A stretch of 6,592 bases of DNA from NCBI GenBank assembly GCA_003500135.1, contig DNTA01000004.1, positions 1-6,592 on the forward strand, written 5' to 3'. A program made the position numbers and the translations under genes. Source of the stretch: Cytophagales bacterium. GTDB taxonomy: Bacteria; Bacteroidota; Bacteroidia; Cytophagales; Cyclobacteriaceae. This document shows, piece by piece, positions 1 through 6,100 of the stretch; the stretch's first letter is position 1, and each line of letters begins with the position of its first letter. A model generated the notes under the pieces. That model ran no database searches. It saw only the letters and a list, made by a program, of their open reading frames with translations, and was not told where the DNA came from.

Positions 1-154
1 TTAAATAACAATATTTGCATTTAACTTGATTATTGCAATAATAAGTGGCGGTATTAGCTCTAAAATAGTGGAAAATACAGCATGTCGGCTTTACGTAATT
101 TAATGATCAGAAAACACCTGAAAACCTGAAAAATTATATCTTTATTCGTAAAAG
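1..154. other. Non-coding, AT-rich leader without a clear gene
   Basis: No ORF or RNA gene is seen. A perfect 14-bp palindrome with core TTATTGCAATAA lies at 29-42, and CCTGAAAA is directly repeated around 116-132. Neither can be assigned a role. The upstream gene, if any, lies outside the window. Confidence 0.4.
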
Positions 155-184
155 TTGTAAAATTTTATTTTGCTATTATATTTT
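155..184 (+). promoter_or_regulatory. Possible promoter of the hybrid histidine kinase gene
   Basis: A TTG at 155-157 is followed after 19 nt by TATATTTT at 177-184, which matches seven of eight positions of the Bacteroidota -7 box TAnnTTTG. Transcription would begin only about 8-10 nt before the ATG at 198, giving a very short leader. The surroundings are very AT-rich, so a chance match is quite possible. No other good box is seen in 1-197, and no Shine-Dalgarno sequence precedes the start. Confidence 0.3.
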
Positions 185-197
185 TTACCCAACTACT

Positions 198-2804
198 ATG
201 ACTTTTACCGGCTTGCAGGAGTTGATTGATGCCCTTGAACAACCTTCCATTATTTGCGATAAACAGGCTAACATAATATGTTATAATAAAGCCTGCAACA
301 AACGATTTCAGTTATCTGACATGGGTTTAAGCCTTTTGGATAATACATCTTTGAAGTCATTGCGCCGGCAAATAAAAATCACAACAAGCGACGATAGTTC
401 CTTTGATATAGAATTGAAAATATCAAACGAGCCTGATTCCTTCTGTTGGACAGGGCGAATGGTTAAAAGTTACGAGCTATTTCTTCTTCAAATCAAAGAA
501 CCAGAGGAAGAAAAATTTTGGAAGTATAAAACATTGGCCGAAAATGCCTACGACTTAAATATTATGTTTAAGGGCGATAAAGTTTTGTATGTGAGTCCGT
601 CGCTTTATGATTTTACGGGTTATTTCGAAAATGAGGTGCCTAACATGCCAAGTTGGTTTGAGCATGTCCACCACGAAGACAAATCCAATTTGCTGAGTGA
701 GCTAAAAAATGATCAGCAACAATCACTACCATTTAGTTTTTTCACCTTTCGGTTTCAACATAAAAAAGGGCATTATATATGGCTAGAAGTAAAGATAAAG
801 CATGAAATAGAGCACGATGGATCGGTGGTACATATTTTAACGGCTAAGGACGTGACTAAACCAAAAGCCGCCGAAAGTGAACTAGCCCAGCAAAAAGTAT
901 TTATTGAAGAATTATTAGACTCCATACCCAATCTCATATTTGTAAAAGACGGAAATGACAGGGTGATTTATTGTAATAAGGCCGTAGAGCGAATTTGCGG
1001 TATCAACCGGGACTTGCTTACCGGCTCTACCGGTCCTTTCATGCAAATAGTTTATCCTAACGCCAGTACATATGCCACAATTGAAAATAAAGTGATTAAT
1101 GAGGGACAGGAGATTCTTATTGAAGAAAAGATCATAGACCATCAAAAGGAAGAACACTATTTTCAAACGATCAAAAAGCCACTGGTTTGCAGCGATGGCC
1201 ATGTTCACATACTCAGTGTATCTACCAATATTAACAGAATAAAATTGTATCAGAAAGAAAGTGAGAGGGCAATGCAGGAGAAAAACCAACTTTTTTCCGT
1301 AATGAGCCACGAAGTGCGCACTCCGATAAATGCCATTACCGGACTCACTGATGTTCTGTTAAAAAGGGAGCCGAGACAGGATCAAAAAGATATATTGGCT
1401 ACTTTAAAATATGCCGCCAATAATCTACATGCATTGGCCAACGATGTACTTGATTTTCAGAAAATTGATTCCGGTTCTTTACAGCTTCAGCAAGAAGAGT
1501 TTAGCCTGAAAGCGCTACTCGGTAACATAAAGAAGAGTTACGATGCGGTTTTGCAAAATGAAGAACTGAATTTTATTCTTGAACAGGATGGCGGGCTTCC
1601 TGAGTTGATAGTGGGTGATGAAATAAAAATATCTCAGATCCTGAATAACCTGATCAATAATGCGATAAAGTTTACCCAAAAGGGAGAAGTGAAGTTATGG
1701 GCAGGTTTTGAAAACAAAATGAACTCAGAATTTCAAAGATTGATCTTCCAGCTTTCAGACACAGGTATTGGCATACCTGAAGACGAGCTAAAAAATGTTT
1801 TTAAGCCTTTTCAGCTGGTTGGGGCCAATAAGGGGAATAAATTTGGCGGCACTGGCCTTGGGTTAAGTATTGTGCAAAAGCTGGTAGAGGCCCATAAAGG
1901 TAAAATTGAAATTTACAGTAAAGTAGGCGAAGGCACTACTTTCAAATTCTATATCGAGGTTAAGAAGTCTGAAAGCTTTGCCAATATTGGTTCAATAAGT
2001 ACTCAAAACCAGCCCCAGCCAAAATTAAACATTAGTGTCCTTTATGTTGAAGATGTAACCACCAACCAATATCTAATTGAAGAGGTGTTACAGGATTGGG
2101 GCGTAAATATTGTGATTGCTTCCGATGGATTTGAAGCCATTAATAAAGTTCAGGACCAGGCATTTGACGTCATTTTAATGGATTTGCAAATGCCGGGCAT
2201 TGATGGTTTTGAAACAACCAGGCAAATTCAAAGGATTAATGGAGGACAATATATGAACATTCCCATCATCGCCCTTTCTGCGGGTGAAGACGAAAACCTC
2301 CACCAAAAAGTTAAATCTGCCGGTATGCAAAACCTGCTTTCCAAGCCTATCAATATTAACACATTGTACAAAACATTGGCGGAAACAAAAGGAACAACCC
2401 GGGAGGCCGGCGCCCAGGAAAAGGAAATACTTATTTCCGACGATGATATTGAATCATTGTTGAATTTTAACAATACGGATAAAATATTTTCAGACAACCG
2501 GATCAAATACAAGGAGTATTTAAATAAGATCGTGGATGAGTTTGATTATTTCAAACATGAAATGATCCATGCAATACACCAAAAAGACCTCGACCAGGTC
2601 CGCAGGGTCAATCATAAAATGAAAAGTACCGTCACCACACATGAGATGTCTGAACTAGAGCGATATATTGAAACCCTGAAGAAAAAAGTTGCCAATTCTG
2701 ATGAAGACTATAGCCCTTCCATCGAAGAAAAAAGGTTTTTAAAAAGAATTGAAATGGTAAAAGAACAATTACTGGAAAAAATCGGGTCGCTGAAATGGCA
2801 TTAA
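198..2804 (+). CDS. Soluble PAS-PAS-PAS hybrid sensor histidine kinase with receiver and Hpt-like domains
   Basis: An 868-residue multi-step phosphorelay kinase. Three PAS-like domains come first, at about residues 7-100 (divergent), 108-222 (ending TAKDVT) and 235-350. A short helical linker leads to the DHp domain with phospho-accepting H371 in FSVMSHEVRTP. The ATPase domain has an N-box with N484 and N488, a G1 box DTGIGIP at 521-527 and a G2 box GGTGLGL at 550-556. The receiver, about 613-735, carries the acidic pair E618/D619, phospho-acceptor D662 in LMDLQMPG, S694 and K716. The C-terminal helical region resembles an Hpt domain with H806 in NHKMKS, where the usual glycine of HxxKG is serine. 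No signal peptide or membrane segment is visible, so the PAS domains probably sense a cytoplasmic signal, which cannot be named. No response regulator or output gene is adjacent, so the final phospho-acceptor is probably encoded elsewhere. The kinase core is certain; the first PAS and the Hpt are less sure. Confidence 0.95.
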   Translation: MTFTGLQELIDALEQPSIICDKQANIICYNKACNKRFQLSDMGLSLLDNTSLKSLRRQIKITTSDDSSFDIELKISNEPDSFCWTGRMVKSYELFLLQIKEPEEEKFWKYKTLAENAYDLNIMFKGDKVLYVSPSLYDFTGYFENEVPNMPSWFEHVHHEDKSNLLSELKNDQQQSLPFSFFTFRFQHKKGHYIWLEVKIKHEIEHDGSVVHILTAKDVTKPKAAESELAQQKVFIEELLDSIPNLIFVKDGNDRVIYCNKAVERICGINRDLLTGSTGPFMQIVYPNASTYATIENKVINEGQEILIEEKIIDHQKEEHYFQTIKKPLVCSDGHVHILSVSTNINRIKLYQKESERAMQEKNQLFSVMSHEVRTPINAITGLTDVLLKREPRQDQKDILATLKYAANNLHALANDVLDFQKIDSGSLQLQQEEFSLKALLGNIKKSYDAVLQNEELNFILEQDGGLPELIVGDEIKISQILNNLINNAIKFTQKGEVKLWAGFENKMNSEFQRLIFQLSDTGIGIPEDELKNVFKPFQLVGANKGNKFGGTGLGLSIVQKLVEAHKGKIEIYSKVGEGTTFKFYIEVKKSESFANIGSISTQNQPQPKLNISVLYVEDVTTNQYLIEEVLQDWGVNIVIASDGFEAINKVQDQAFDVILMDLQMPGIDGFETTRQIQRINGGQYMNIPIIALSAGEDENLHQKVKSAGMQNLLSKPININTLYKTLAETKGTTREAGAQEKEILISDDDIESLLNFNNTDKIFSDNRIKYKEYLNKIVDEFDYFKHEMIHAIHQKDLDQVRRVNHKMKSTVTTHEMSELERYIETLKKKVANSDEDYSPSIEEKRFLKRIEMVKEQLLEKIGSLKWH

Positions 2805-2808
2805 TGAA

Positions 2809-3246
2809 TTATATGTCCAAATACATGTGATAGTGCATTATGTCGCACTCACTGAAGGGCTCCCCTATCTTTTTAAAATTAAATTTTTCGTACAGCGCTA
2901 CCGCCCCCAATTGCGAATGCAAATACAAATGTTTAGGTCCGTTATGACCATCGTTTTTTATATCATCAAGTACTTTTTTGACTAACAGTGTTCCAATTTT
3001 CTTGCCCCTGTATGACTTCAACACGGCAAAGCGTTCAAGTTTGTAACCTTTATCTGTAACCCTCCACCGGCATGCGCCCACAGGTACATTATTAAAAAAT
3101 GCCATATAATGCCGGCAATCGGATTCGTATTCATCTATTTCGTCTTCCAGTGGCACTTTTTGCTCTACTACAAAAACCTGCCTGCGTACACTCTGTGCTT
3201 CTTTAAGCTGGAGTTCACTATGAACCTCAACTACTTCTACACTCAT
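2809..3246 (-). CDS. GNAT family N-acetyltransferase, YjcF/ElaA-like
   Basis: A 145-residue protein of the GNAT superfamily, which transfers an acetyl group from acetyl-CoA to an amine; the substrate cannot be told. The N-terminal signature VRRQVFVVEQKVP (20-32), followed by an acidic stretch, is typical of the YjcF/ElaA-like group. GACRWR (57-62) and LERFAVL (70-76) are the central strands, and RGKKIG (80-85) occupies the acetyl-CoA pyrophosphate loop. Compared with the usual Q/RxxGxG/A, the first glycine is lysine (K83). Y119 in ALYEKFNF is the likely general-acid tyrosine near the C-terminus. Length is normal for the family. Its ATG overlaps the phoH stop codon as ATGA, so the two are probably co-transcribed and translationally coupled. 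Its stop lies 4 bp from the end of the convergent histidine kinase gene, with no hairpin terminator between them. Confidence 0.9.
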   Translation of the reverse strand: MSVEVVEVHSELQLKEAQSVRRQVFVVEQKVPLEDEIDEYESDCRHYMAFFNNVPVGACRWRVTDKGYKLERFAVLKSYRGKKIGTLLVKKVLDDIKNDGHNGPKHLYLHSQLGAVALYEKFNFKKIGEPFSECDIMHYHMYLDI

Positions 3247-4184
3247 GAATTTTCCTTTTTAGCGTATGCTTTTATAATATCTTTTACCACTCTGTGTCTC
3301 ACTACATCCTTTTCATCCAATGTTATCATAGATATACCTTCCACATCTTTGAGTGTTGCCATAGCATCTTTTATACCTGACTTTTGGTTATGCGGGAGGT
3401 CAATTTGAGTATGATCGCCGTTTATGATCAACTTGGAGTTGGGCCCGAGCCTGGTCAAAAACATTTTAATTTGCATTGGCGTGGTGTTTTGGGCCTCGTC
3501 AAGCAAGATAAATGCATTGCTCAGGGTACGGCCACGCATATAGGCCAAAGGCGCTATTTCTATTACCCCGTTTTCCATGAGGTACTTCAATTTTTCACCA
3601 GGGATCATGTCGTGTAAAGCATCGTAAATCGGCCTTAGGTATGGGTCAATTTTTTCCTTCAGGTCGCCAGGTAAGAACCCGAGGTTTTCACCGGCTTCAA
3701 CAGCAGGACGCGTGATAATGATTTTTCGTATTTCTTTGTTTTTAAGAGCCTTGACAGCCAGCGCGACGGAAACATATGTTTTTCCCGTACCTGCGGGGCC
3801 AAGGGCAAACACGACATCATTCTTATTGACCGCTTCAACCAGACGGATCTGATTGACTGTTTTTGCCCGAATGGCAGAACCCTTCGTGCCAAAAATTAAA
3901 ACATTTTCCTTGTCTACATCTACCACAGGATCTTCCTGCTCGATATACAGACGAACATTATCATTGGTGATTTTCCCGTATTTATGATAATGGCTTACCA
4001 GTGAATTTAGTATATCATTGATCTTAATAATTTCAGTGCCTGATCCTTTGATGCGAATCTCATTGCCACGTGATACTATTCTCGTTTTGGGAAAGGCTGA
4101 AGCTACTTCCTTAATATTACTATTGTCAACTCCTAAAAAATCGACAAGTGAAATGTTCTCGAGCGTAATTATTTTTTCTACCAA
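3243..4184 (-). CDS. phoH: PhoH family ATPase (PhoH-like protein)
   Basis: A 313-residue cytoplasmic P-loop protein of the PhoH family, the usual length for this group. Residues 1-110 form the N-terminal region that precedes the ATPase in PhoH-like proteins. The ATPase core has Walker A GPAGTGKT (129-136), the PhoH-specific TRPAVEAGE (158-166) and GFLPGDL (169-175), Walker B FILLDEAQN (225-233, D229/E230), and a sensor-like INGDHTQIDLP (255-265). PhoH proteins are linked to RNA metabolism and often sit beside RNA-processing genes; the exact role here is inferred. The start codon is TTG at 4184-4182. An in-frame stop lies eight codons upstream with no ATG between, and the N-terminus from this TTG (MVEKIITLENISL) fits the family. 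The gene leads a two-gene unit with the GNAT gene and is divergent from the DUF62 gene. Confidence 0.95.
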   Translation of the reverse strand: MVEKIITLENISLVDFLGVDNSNIKEVASAFPKTRIVSRGNEIRIKGSGTEIIKINDILNSLVSHYHKYGKITNDNVRLYIEQEDPVVDVDKENVLIFGTKGSAIRAKTVNQIRLVEAVNKNDVVFALGPAGTGKTYVSVALAVKALKNKEIRKIIITRPAVEAGENLGFLPGDLKEKIDPYLRPIYDALHDMIPGEKLKYLMENGVIEIAPLAYMRGRTLSNAFILLDEAQNTTPMQIKMFLTRLGPNSKLIINGDHTQIDLPHNQKSGIKDAMATLKDVEGISMITLDEKDVVRHRVVKDIIKAYAKKENS

Positions 4185-4235
4185 ATGCTTTTTTTTATTA
4201 GTACTCTACTTATTCCCTTACGTCAAAAAAATATT

Positions 4236-4243
4236 TAGTTTTG
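4236..4243 (+). promoter_or_regulatory. Candidate -7 box of the DUF62/ABM operon promoter
   Basis: TAGTTTTG matches TAnnTTTG exactly and lies about 45 nt before the ATG at 4289, so transcription would start near 4250. No clear TTG lies 19-21 nt upstream (that region reads TTATTCCC), so only the -7 part is supported. With the phoH box at 4250-4257 it forms an interrupted inverted repeat with 6 nt between the boxes. Confidence 0.45.
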
Positions 4244-4249
4244 CGAAGA

Positions 4250-4257
4250 CAAAAATA
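4250..4257 (-). promoter_or_regulatory. Candidate -7 box of the phoH promoter
   Basis: Read on the minus strand this is TATTTTTG, a perfect match to the Bacteroidota -7 consensus TAnnTTTG. The nearest TTG upstream (4285-4283, minus) is 25 nt away, longer than the preferred 19-21, so the -33 element is weak. It would give a phoH leader of about 59 nt. It partly overlaps the predicted start region of the opposite promoter. Confidence 0.45.
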
Positions 4258-4288
4258 ATATAAATATTCTAAATTTCTTTTTCAATTT

Positions 4289-5068
4289 ATGGCCATTATC
4301 ACCTTTACATCAGATTTCGGACCCAGAGATCACTATGTCGCTTCGGTGAAGGCCAAAATGCTCAGCATCAACCCCAGTCTGAATATCGTAGATATCAGCC
4401 ATGAAATAGAACCTTGTAATATACCACATGCTTTTTTTGTGCTACGTAGTTGTTTCCGGGACTTCCCCAAAGGTACTGTCCATTTAGTCGCGGTAGATGC
4501 TGTTGGGCGAAAAGGCAGTAAATTCGTGGCCCTACAACTGGAAGACCACTATTTCCTGGGCAATGACAATGGCCTATTTAGTTTGATCAGCGAAAAAGAA
4601 CCCAGCATGATCGCAGAAATTGCCGTTATGGATGAGCAAAGTATTCGATTTCCCACAAAAGAAGTGTTAGGTAAAGCTGCTGCTCATTTGGCCAGCGGAT
4701 CGGGGTTACAGGATATCGGTAAATATACTGATGCAATTGAAAGAAAAATGAATCGCACTCCGCGTGCATCGAAACAACAAATTTCCGGTCATGTGATCCA
4801 CATAGATCACTATGGCAATTTAATCACCAATATCGAAGAAAAGGTCTTCAATATTTTACATAAAAACGCGCGGTATACAGTTACTTTTGGCCGTGAACAA
4901 CATGATGGCCTTCATAAAAGCTTAAATGAAGTGGAGGGCGGAGAGTGTTATGTCATGTTCAACAGCCTCGGTCTGCTGGAGATAGGTATTAATAAAGGAA
5001 ACGCGTGTGAACTATTAGGCCTTCATTACGACAGCCCGGTTAATATCTATTTTCAACGCAATGGATAA
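4289..5068 (+). CDS. SAM hydroxide adenosyltransferase (DUF62) family protein, catalytic residues divergent
   Basis: A 259-residue protein of the DUF62 family, whose characterised members cleave S-adenosylmethionine with water-derived hydroxide to adenosine and methionine, and which is related to SAM-dependent fluorinase and chlorinase. The N-terminal TFTSDFGPRDHYV (5-17) is the family's SAM-binding opening. YFLGNDNGLFSLI (88-100) and the C-terminal HYGNLITNI (174-182) also fit. The canonical VDPGVGxxR is VDAVGRKGS (69-77): the aspartate (D70) is kept, but serine (S77) sits where the catalytic arginine is expected. The FHGRD segment with the catalytic histidine reads FPTKE (121-125). Two of the three catalytic side chains therefore appear replaced, so SAM hydrolysis should not be assumed. 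The gene starts at ATG 4289, is divergent from phoH, and is followed after 6 bp by the ABM-fold gene, probably in one operon. Confidence 0.88.
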   Translation: MAIITFTSDFGPRDHYVASVKAKMLSINPSLNIVDISHEIEPCNIPHAFFVLRSCFRDFPKGTVHLVAVDAVGRKGSKFVALQLEDHYFLGNDNGLFSLISEKEPSMIAEIAVMDEQSIRFPTKEVLGKAAAHLASGSGLQDIGKYTDAIERKMNRTPRASKQQISGHVIHIDHYGNLITNIEEKVFNILHKNARYTVTFGREQHDGLHKSLNEVEGGECYVMFNSLGLLEIGINKGNACELLGLHYDSPVNIYFQRNG

Positions 5069-5074
5069 AATAAT

Positions 5075-5368
5075 ATGCTGATAAGAATTGTAAGAATGAC
5101 TTTTATCCCTGAGAAGACCCATGACTTTCTGCAAATGTTTGATAGTATAAAAAGTAAAATCCGAAATTTTGAAGGATGCCAAAGGCTTGTTCTAATGCGG
5201 GATTATGATCACTCCCATATTTTTGCTACCTACAGTGTTTGGGACACAGCCGATCATCTGGAAGCCTACCGAAAGTCTGAGCTTTTCAGCGATACCTGGC
5301 GACAAACTAAGAAGTGGTTTAATGGCAAACCCATCGCCTATTCATTTCGGGAAGAAATGATCGTATAG
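5075..5368 (+). CDS. Antibiotic biosynthesis monooxygenase (ABM) fold protein, YgiN-like
   Basis: A 97-residue protein of the dimeric alpha+beta barrel ABM superfamily. The strand MLIRIVRMTFIPEK (1-14), the helix around FLQMFDSIKSKIRNFEGC (18-35), the strand RLVLMRD (37-43), and YSVWDTADHLEAYRKSELF (53-71) follow the family order. Homologues include cofactor-free quinol monooxygenases, heme-degrading enzymes and proteins of unknown role. The histidine often found after the conserved tryptophan (AH, about nine residues after W56) is tyrosine (Y65), so the reaction cannot be predicted. The full length is typical. It begins 6 bp after the DUF62 gene, so co-transcription is very likely. No GC-rich terminator follows; an AT-only AAAGAA/TTCTTT inverted repeat lies just upstream of the tRNA promoter. 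Confidence 0.85.
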   Translation: MLIRIVRMTFIPEKTHDFLQMFDSIKSKIRNFEGCQRLVLMRDYDHSHIFATYSVWDTADHLEAYRKSELFSDTWRQTKKWFNGKPIAYSFREEMIV

Positions 5369-5387
5369 AATACTAAAGAAAAAATTC

Positions 5388-5418
5388 TTTGGCATATTAG
5401 ATTTCTTTTCTAAGTTTG
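5388..5418 (+). promoter_or_regulatory. Bacteroidota housekeeping promoter of tRNA-Leu
   Basis: TTTG at 5388-5391 (-33 element) is followed by exactly 19 nt and then TAAGTTTG at 5411-5418 (-7 element), matching TTTG-N19-TAnnTTTG in full. Transcription would start near 5424, about 25 nt before the mature tRNA. This is the clearest promoter in the window and one of the main reasons for assigning the sequence to Bacteroidota. Confidence 0.85.
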
Positions 5419-5449
5419 CACTCCATTTCGCGGGCATATCCTGCTTAGA

Positions 5450-5531
5450 GCCAAAGTGGCGGAACTGGTAGACGCGCACGACTCAAAATCGTGTTCCTTC
5501 GGGAGTGAGGGTTCGAGTCCCTCCTTTGGTA
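5450..5531 (+). tRNA. tRNA-Leu, anticodon CAA
   Basis: An 82-nt class II tRNA. The acceptor stem GCCAAAG pairs with CTTTGGT (5524-5530), with one G-T pair at position 1, and the discriminator A is at 5531. The D arm is standard for leucine tRNA. The anticodon stem is CACGA (5477-5481) with TCGTG (5489-5493), enclosing loop CTCAAAA with anticodon CAA at 5484-5486, which reads UUG codons. A long variable arm containing a TTCG loop follows, then T arm GAGGG-TTCGAGT-CCCTC. The 3' CCA is not encoded. It has its own promoter upstream and a terminator 9 nt downstream, so it is a single-gene transcript. Confidence 0.97.
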
Positions 5532-5539
5532 CAAAAAAC

Positions 5540-5570
5540 AAGGCCTCTTAAAATAAAAGAGGCCTTTTCT
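5540..5570. terminator. Bidirectional intrinsic terminator between tRNA-Leu and ssb
   Basis: A perfect 10-bp stem, AAGGCCTCTT (5540-5549) with AAGAGGCCTT (5557-5566), has a 7-nt A-rich loop. On the plus strand the stem runs into TTTTCT. On the minus strand it runs into a T-rich tract (TTGTTTTTTGT). It therefore serves both the tRNA and the convergent ssb gene, which stops 8 bp beyond it. Confidence 0.9.
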
Positions 5571-5577
5571 CTATACA

Positions 5578-5904
5578 CTACTTACCTCCAAGCATTAAAA
5601 GATCATTAGCCACTACTTCTGTGATATACTTGGTTTCACCATTTCCGTTTTCATACGAACGGTGTACGAGTTTGCCATCTATGGCTACTTCCCTGCCTTT
5701 CTTGAGATACTTTTCGGCAATTTCTGCCAGGCCTCCCCAGCATACCACCTGATGCCATTGCGTATCTTCAATTTTATTGCCCTTCTGATCGCGATATGAT
5801 TCGGTAGTTGCGATATTTACACGCGCCATCTTTTTGCCCGATTCAAGCGTTTTTACCTCCGGGTCCATTCCTAATCTTCCAATTAATTGTACTTTGTTTC
5901 TCAT
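5578..5904 (-). CDS. ssb: Short single-stranded DNA-binding protein (OB fold, no acidic tail)
   Basis: A 108-residue SSB consisting of little more than the OB fold. The opening MRNKVQLIGRLGMDPEV (1-17), the strand MARVNIATTESY (26-37), WHQVVCWGGLAEIAEKYLKKG (50-70) with base-stacking W50 and W56, and GETKYITEVVANDLLMLG (89-106) are all typical. It ends in LGGK and lacks the Gly/Pro-rich linker and acidic DDxIPF-like tip by which the main SSB recruits repair and replication proteins. It is probably a second SSB paralogue; Bacteroidota often carry short forms like this. The start at 5904 was chosen because SSBs begin at this MRNKVQ. The frame stays open upstream to 5952, and ATG at 5913 (MQSMRNK) is an alternative. 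It ends at the shared terminator. Palindromic operators lie about 80-130 bp upstream of the start. Confidence 0.93.
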   Translation of the reverse strand: MRNKVQLIGRLGMDPEVKTLESGKKMARVNIATTESYRDQKGNKIEDTQWHQVVCWGGLAEIAEKYLKKGREVAIDGKLVHRSYENGNGETKYITEVVANDLLMLGGK

Positions 5905-5981
5905 TGATTGCATGACATTATTGTTTTTAGTGAAACATAATTGATGAGACAAATATCAGCGGACATGCAAATATGAGTCGT

Positions 5982-5999
5982 TAAGTAAACGTTTACTTA
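5982..5999. promoter_or_regulatory. Palindromic operator 1 (core GTAAACGTTTAC)
   Basis: A perfect 18-bp palindrome centred between 5990 and 5991, with half-site TAAGTAAAC. It shares the 12-bp core GTAAACGTTTAC with the second palindrome 30 bp away. A central CG inside an inverted repeat of this kind is typical of LacI-family operators, which is inferred. It lies upstream of ssb, just beyond two near-match -7 boxes (minus strand, CATATTTG at 5975-5968 and GATATTTG at 5957-5950), so ssb is one plausible target. Confidence 0.65.
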
Positions 6000-6007
6000 C
6001 GAAAGTA

Positions 6008-6015
6008 TACGTTTG
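6008..6015 (+). promoter_or_regulatory. Candidate -7 box toward the small lipoprotein ORF
   Basis: TACGTTTG matches TAnnTTTG exactly and is half buried in operator 2. No convincing TTG is found 19-21 nt upstream, which is inside operator 1. Transcription would begin near 6021, about 80 nt before the ATG at 6101. A promoter without a good -33 that is overlapped by an operator would fit a regulated gene, but this is inference. Confidence 0.35.
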
Positions 6016-6031
6016 TAAACGTTTACAAACG
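6010..6031. promoter_or_regulatory. Palindromic operator 2 (core GTAAACGTTTAC)
   Basis: A perfect 22-bp palindrome centred between 6020 and 6021, with half-site CGTTTGTAAAC. Its inner 16 bp fit the CcpA/LacI-type cre pattern WTGNAARCGNWWWCAW. The centre lies 30 bp from operator 1, close to three helical turns, so two dimers would sit on roughly the same DNA face. Its left arm overlaps a plus-strand -7 box, TACGTTTG at 6008-6015, so binding would block a promoter directed toward the lipoprotein ORF. Confidence 0.7.
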
Positions 6032-6100
6032 AAAAATAAAAAGCATTAACTGATTGAAGAGTTGATACTTACAGGATGAACACATTAAAAAAAGCTAATC

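Noticed and set aside
29..42. 14-bp palindrome with core TTATTGCAATAA as an operator
   Set aside because: It is a single AT-rich copy 150 bp from the nearest start, with no matching second site; it could easily arise by chance.
915..2512. Minus-strand ORFs inside the histidine kinase gene (915-1310 and 2228-2512)
   Set aside because: They are antisense to conserved PAS and receiver/Hpt coding sequence and have no recognisable domains; they are frame shadows.
3109..4263. ORFs antisense to or in another frame of phoH/GNAT (3109-3408, 3384-3617, 4018-4263 plus; 3659-3892 minus)
   Set aside because: All overlap strongly conserved PhoH or GNAT motifs in the real frame and show no independent family signature.
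5375..5390. AAAGAA/TTCTTT inverted repeat as terminator of the ABM gene
   Set aside because: The stem is only 6 bp with a single G-C pair at each end region, no T tract follows, and its right arm is part of the tRNA -33 region.
5450..5531. tRNA-Leu 3' end as an integration (att) site
   Set aside because: No direct repeat of the tRNA 3' end was seen downstream and no integrase gene is present; ordinary ssb follows.
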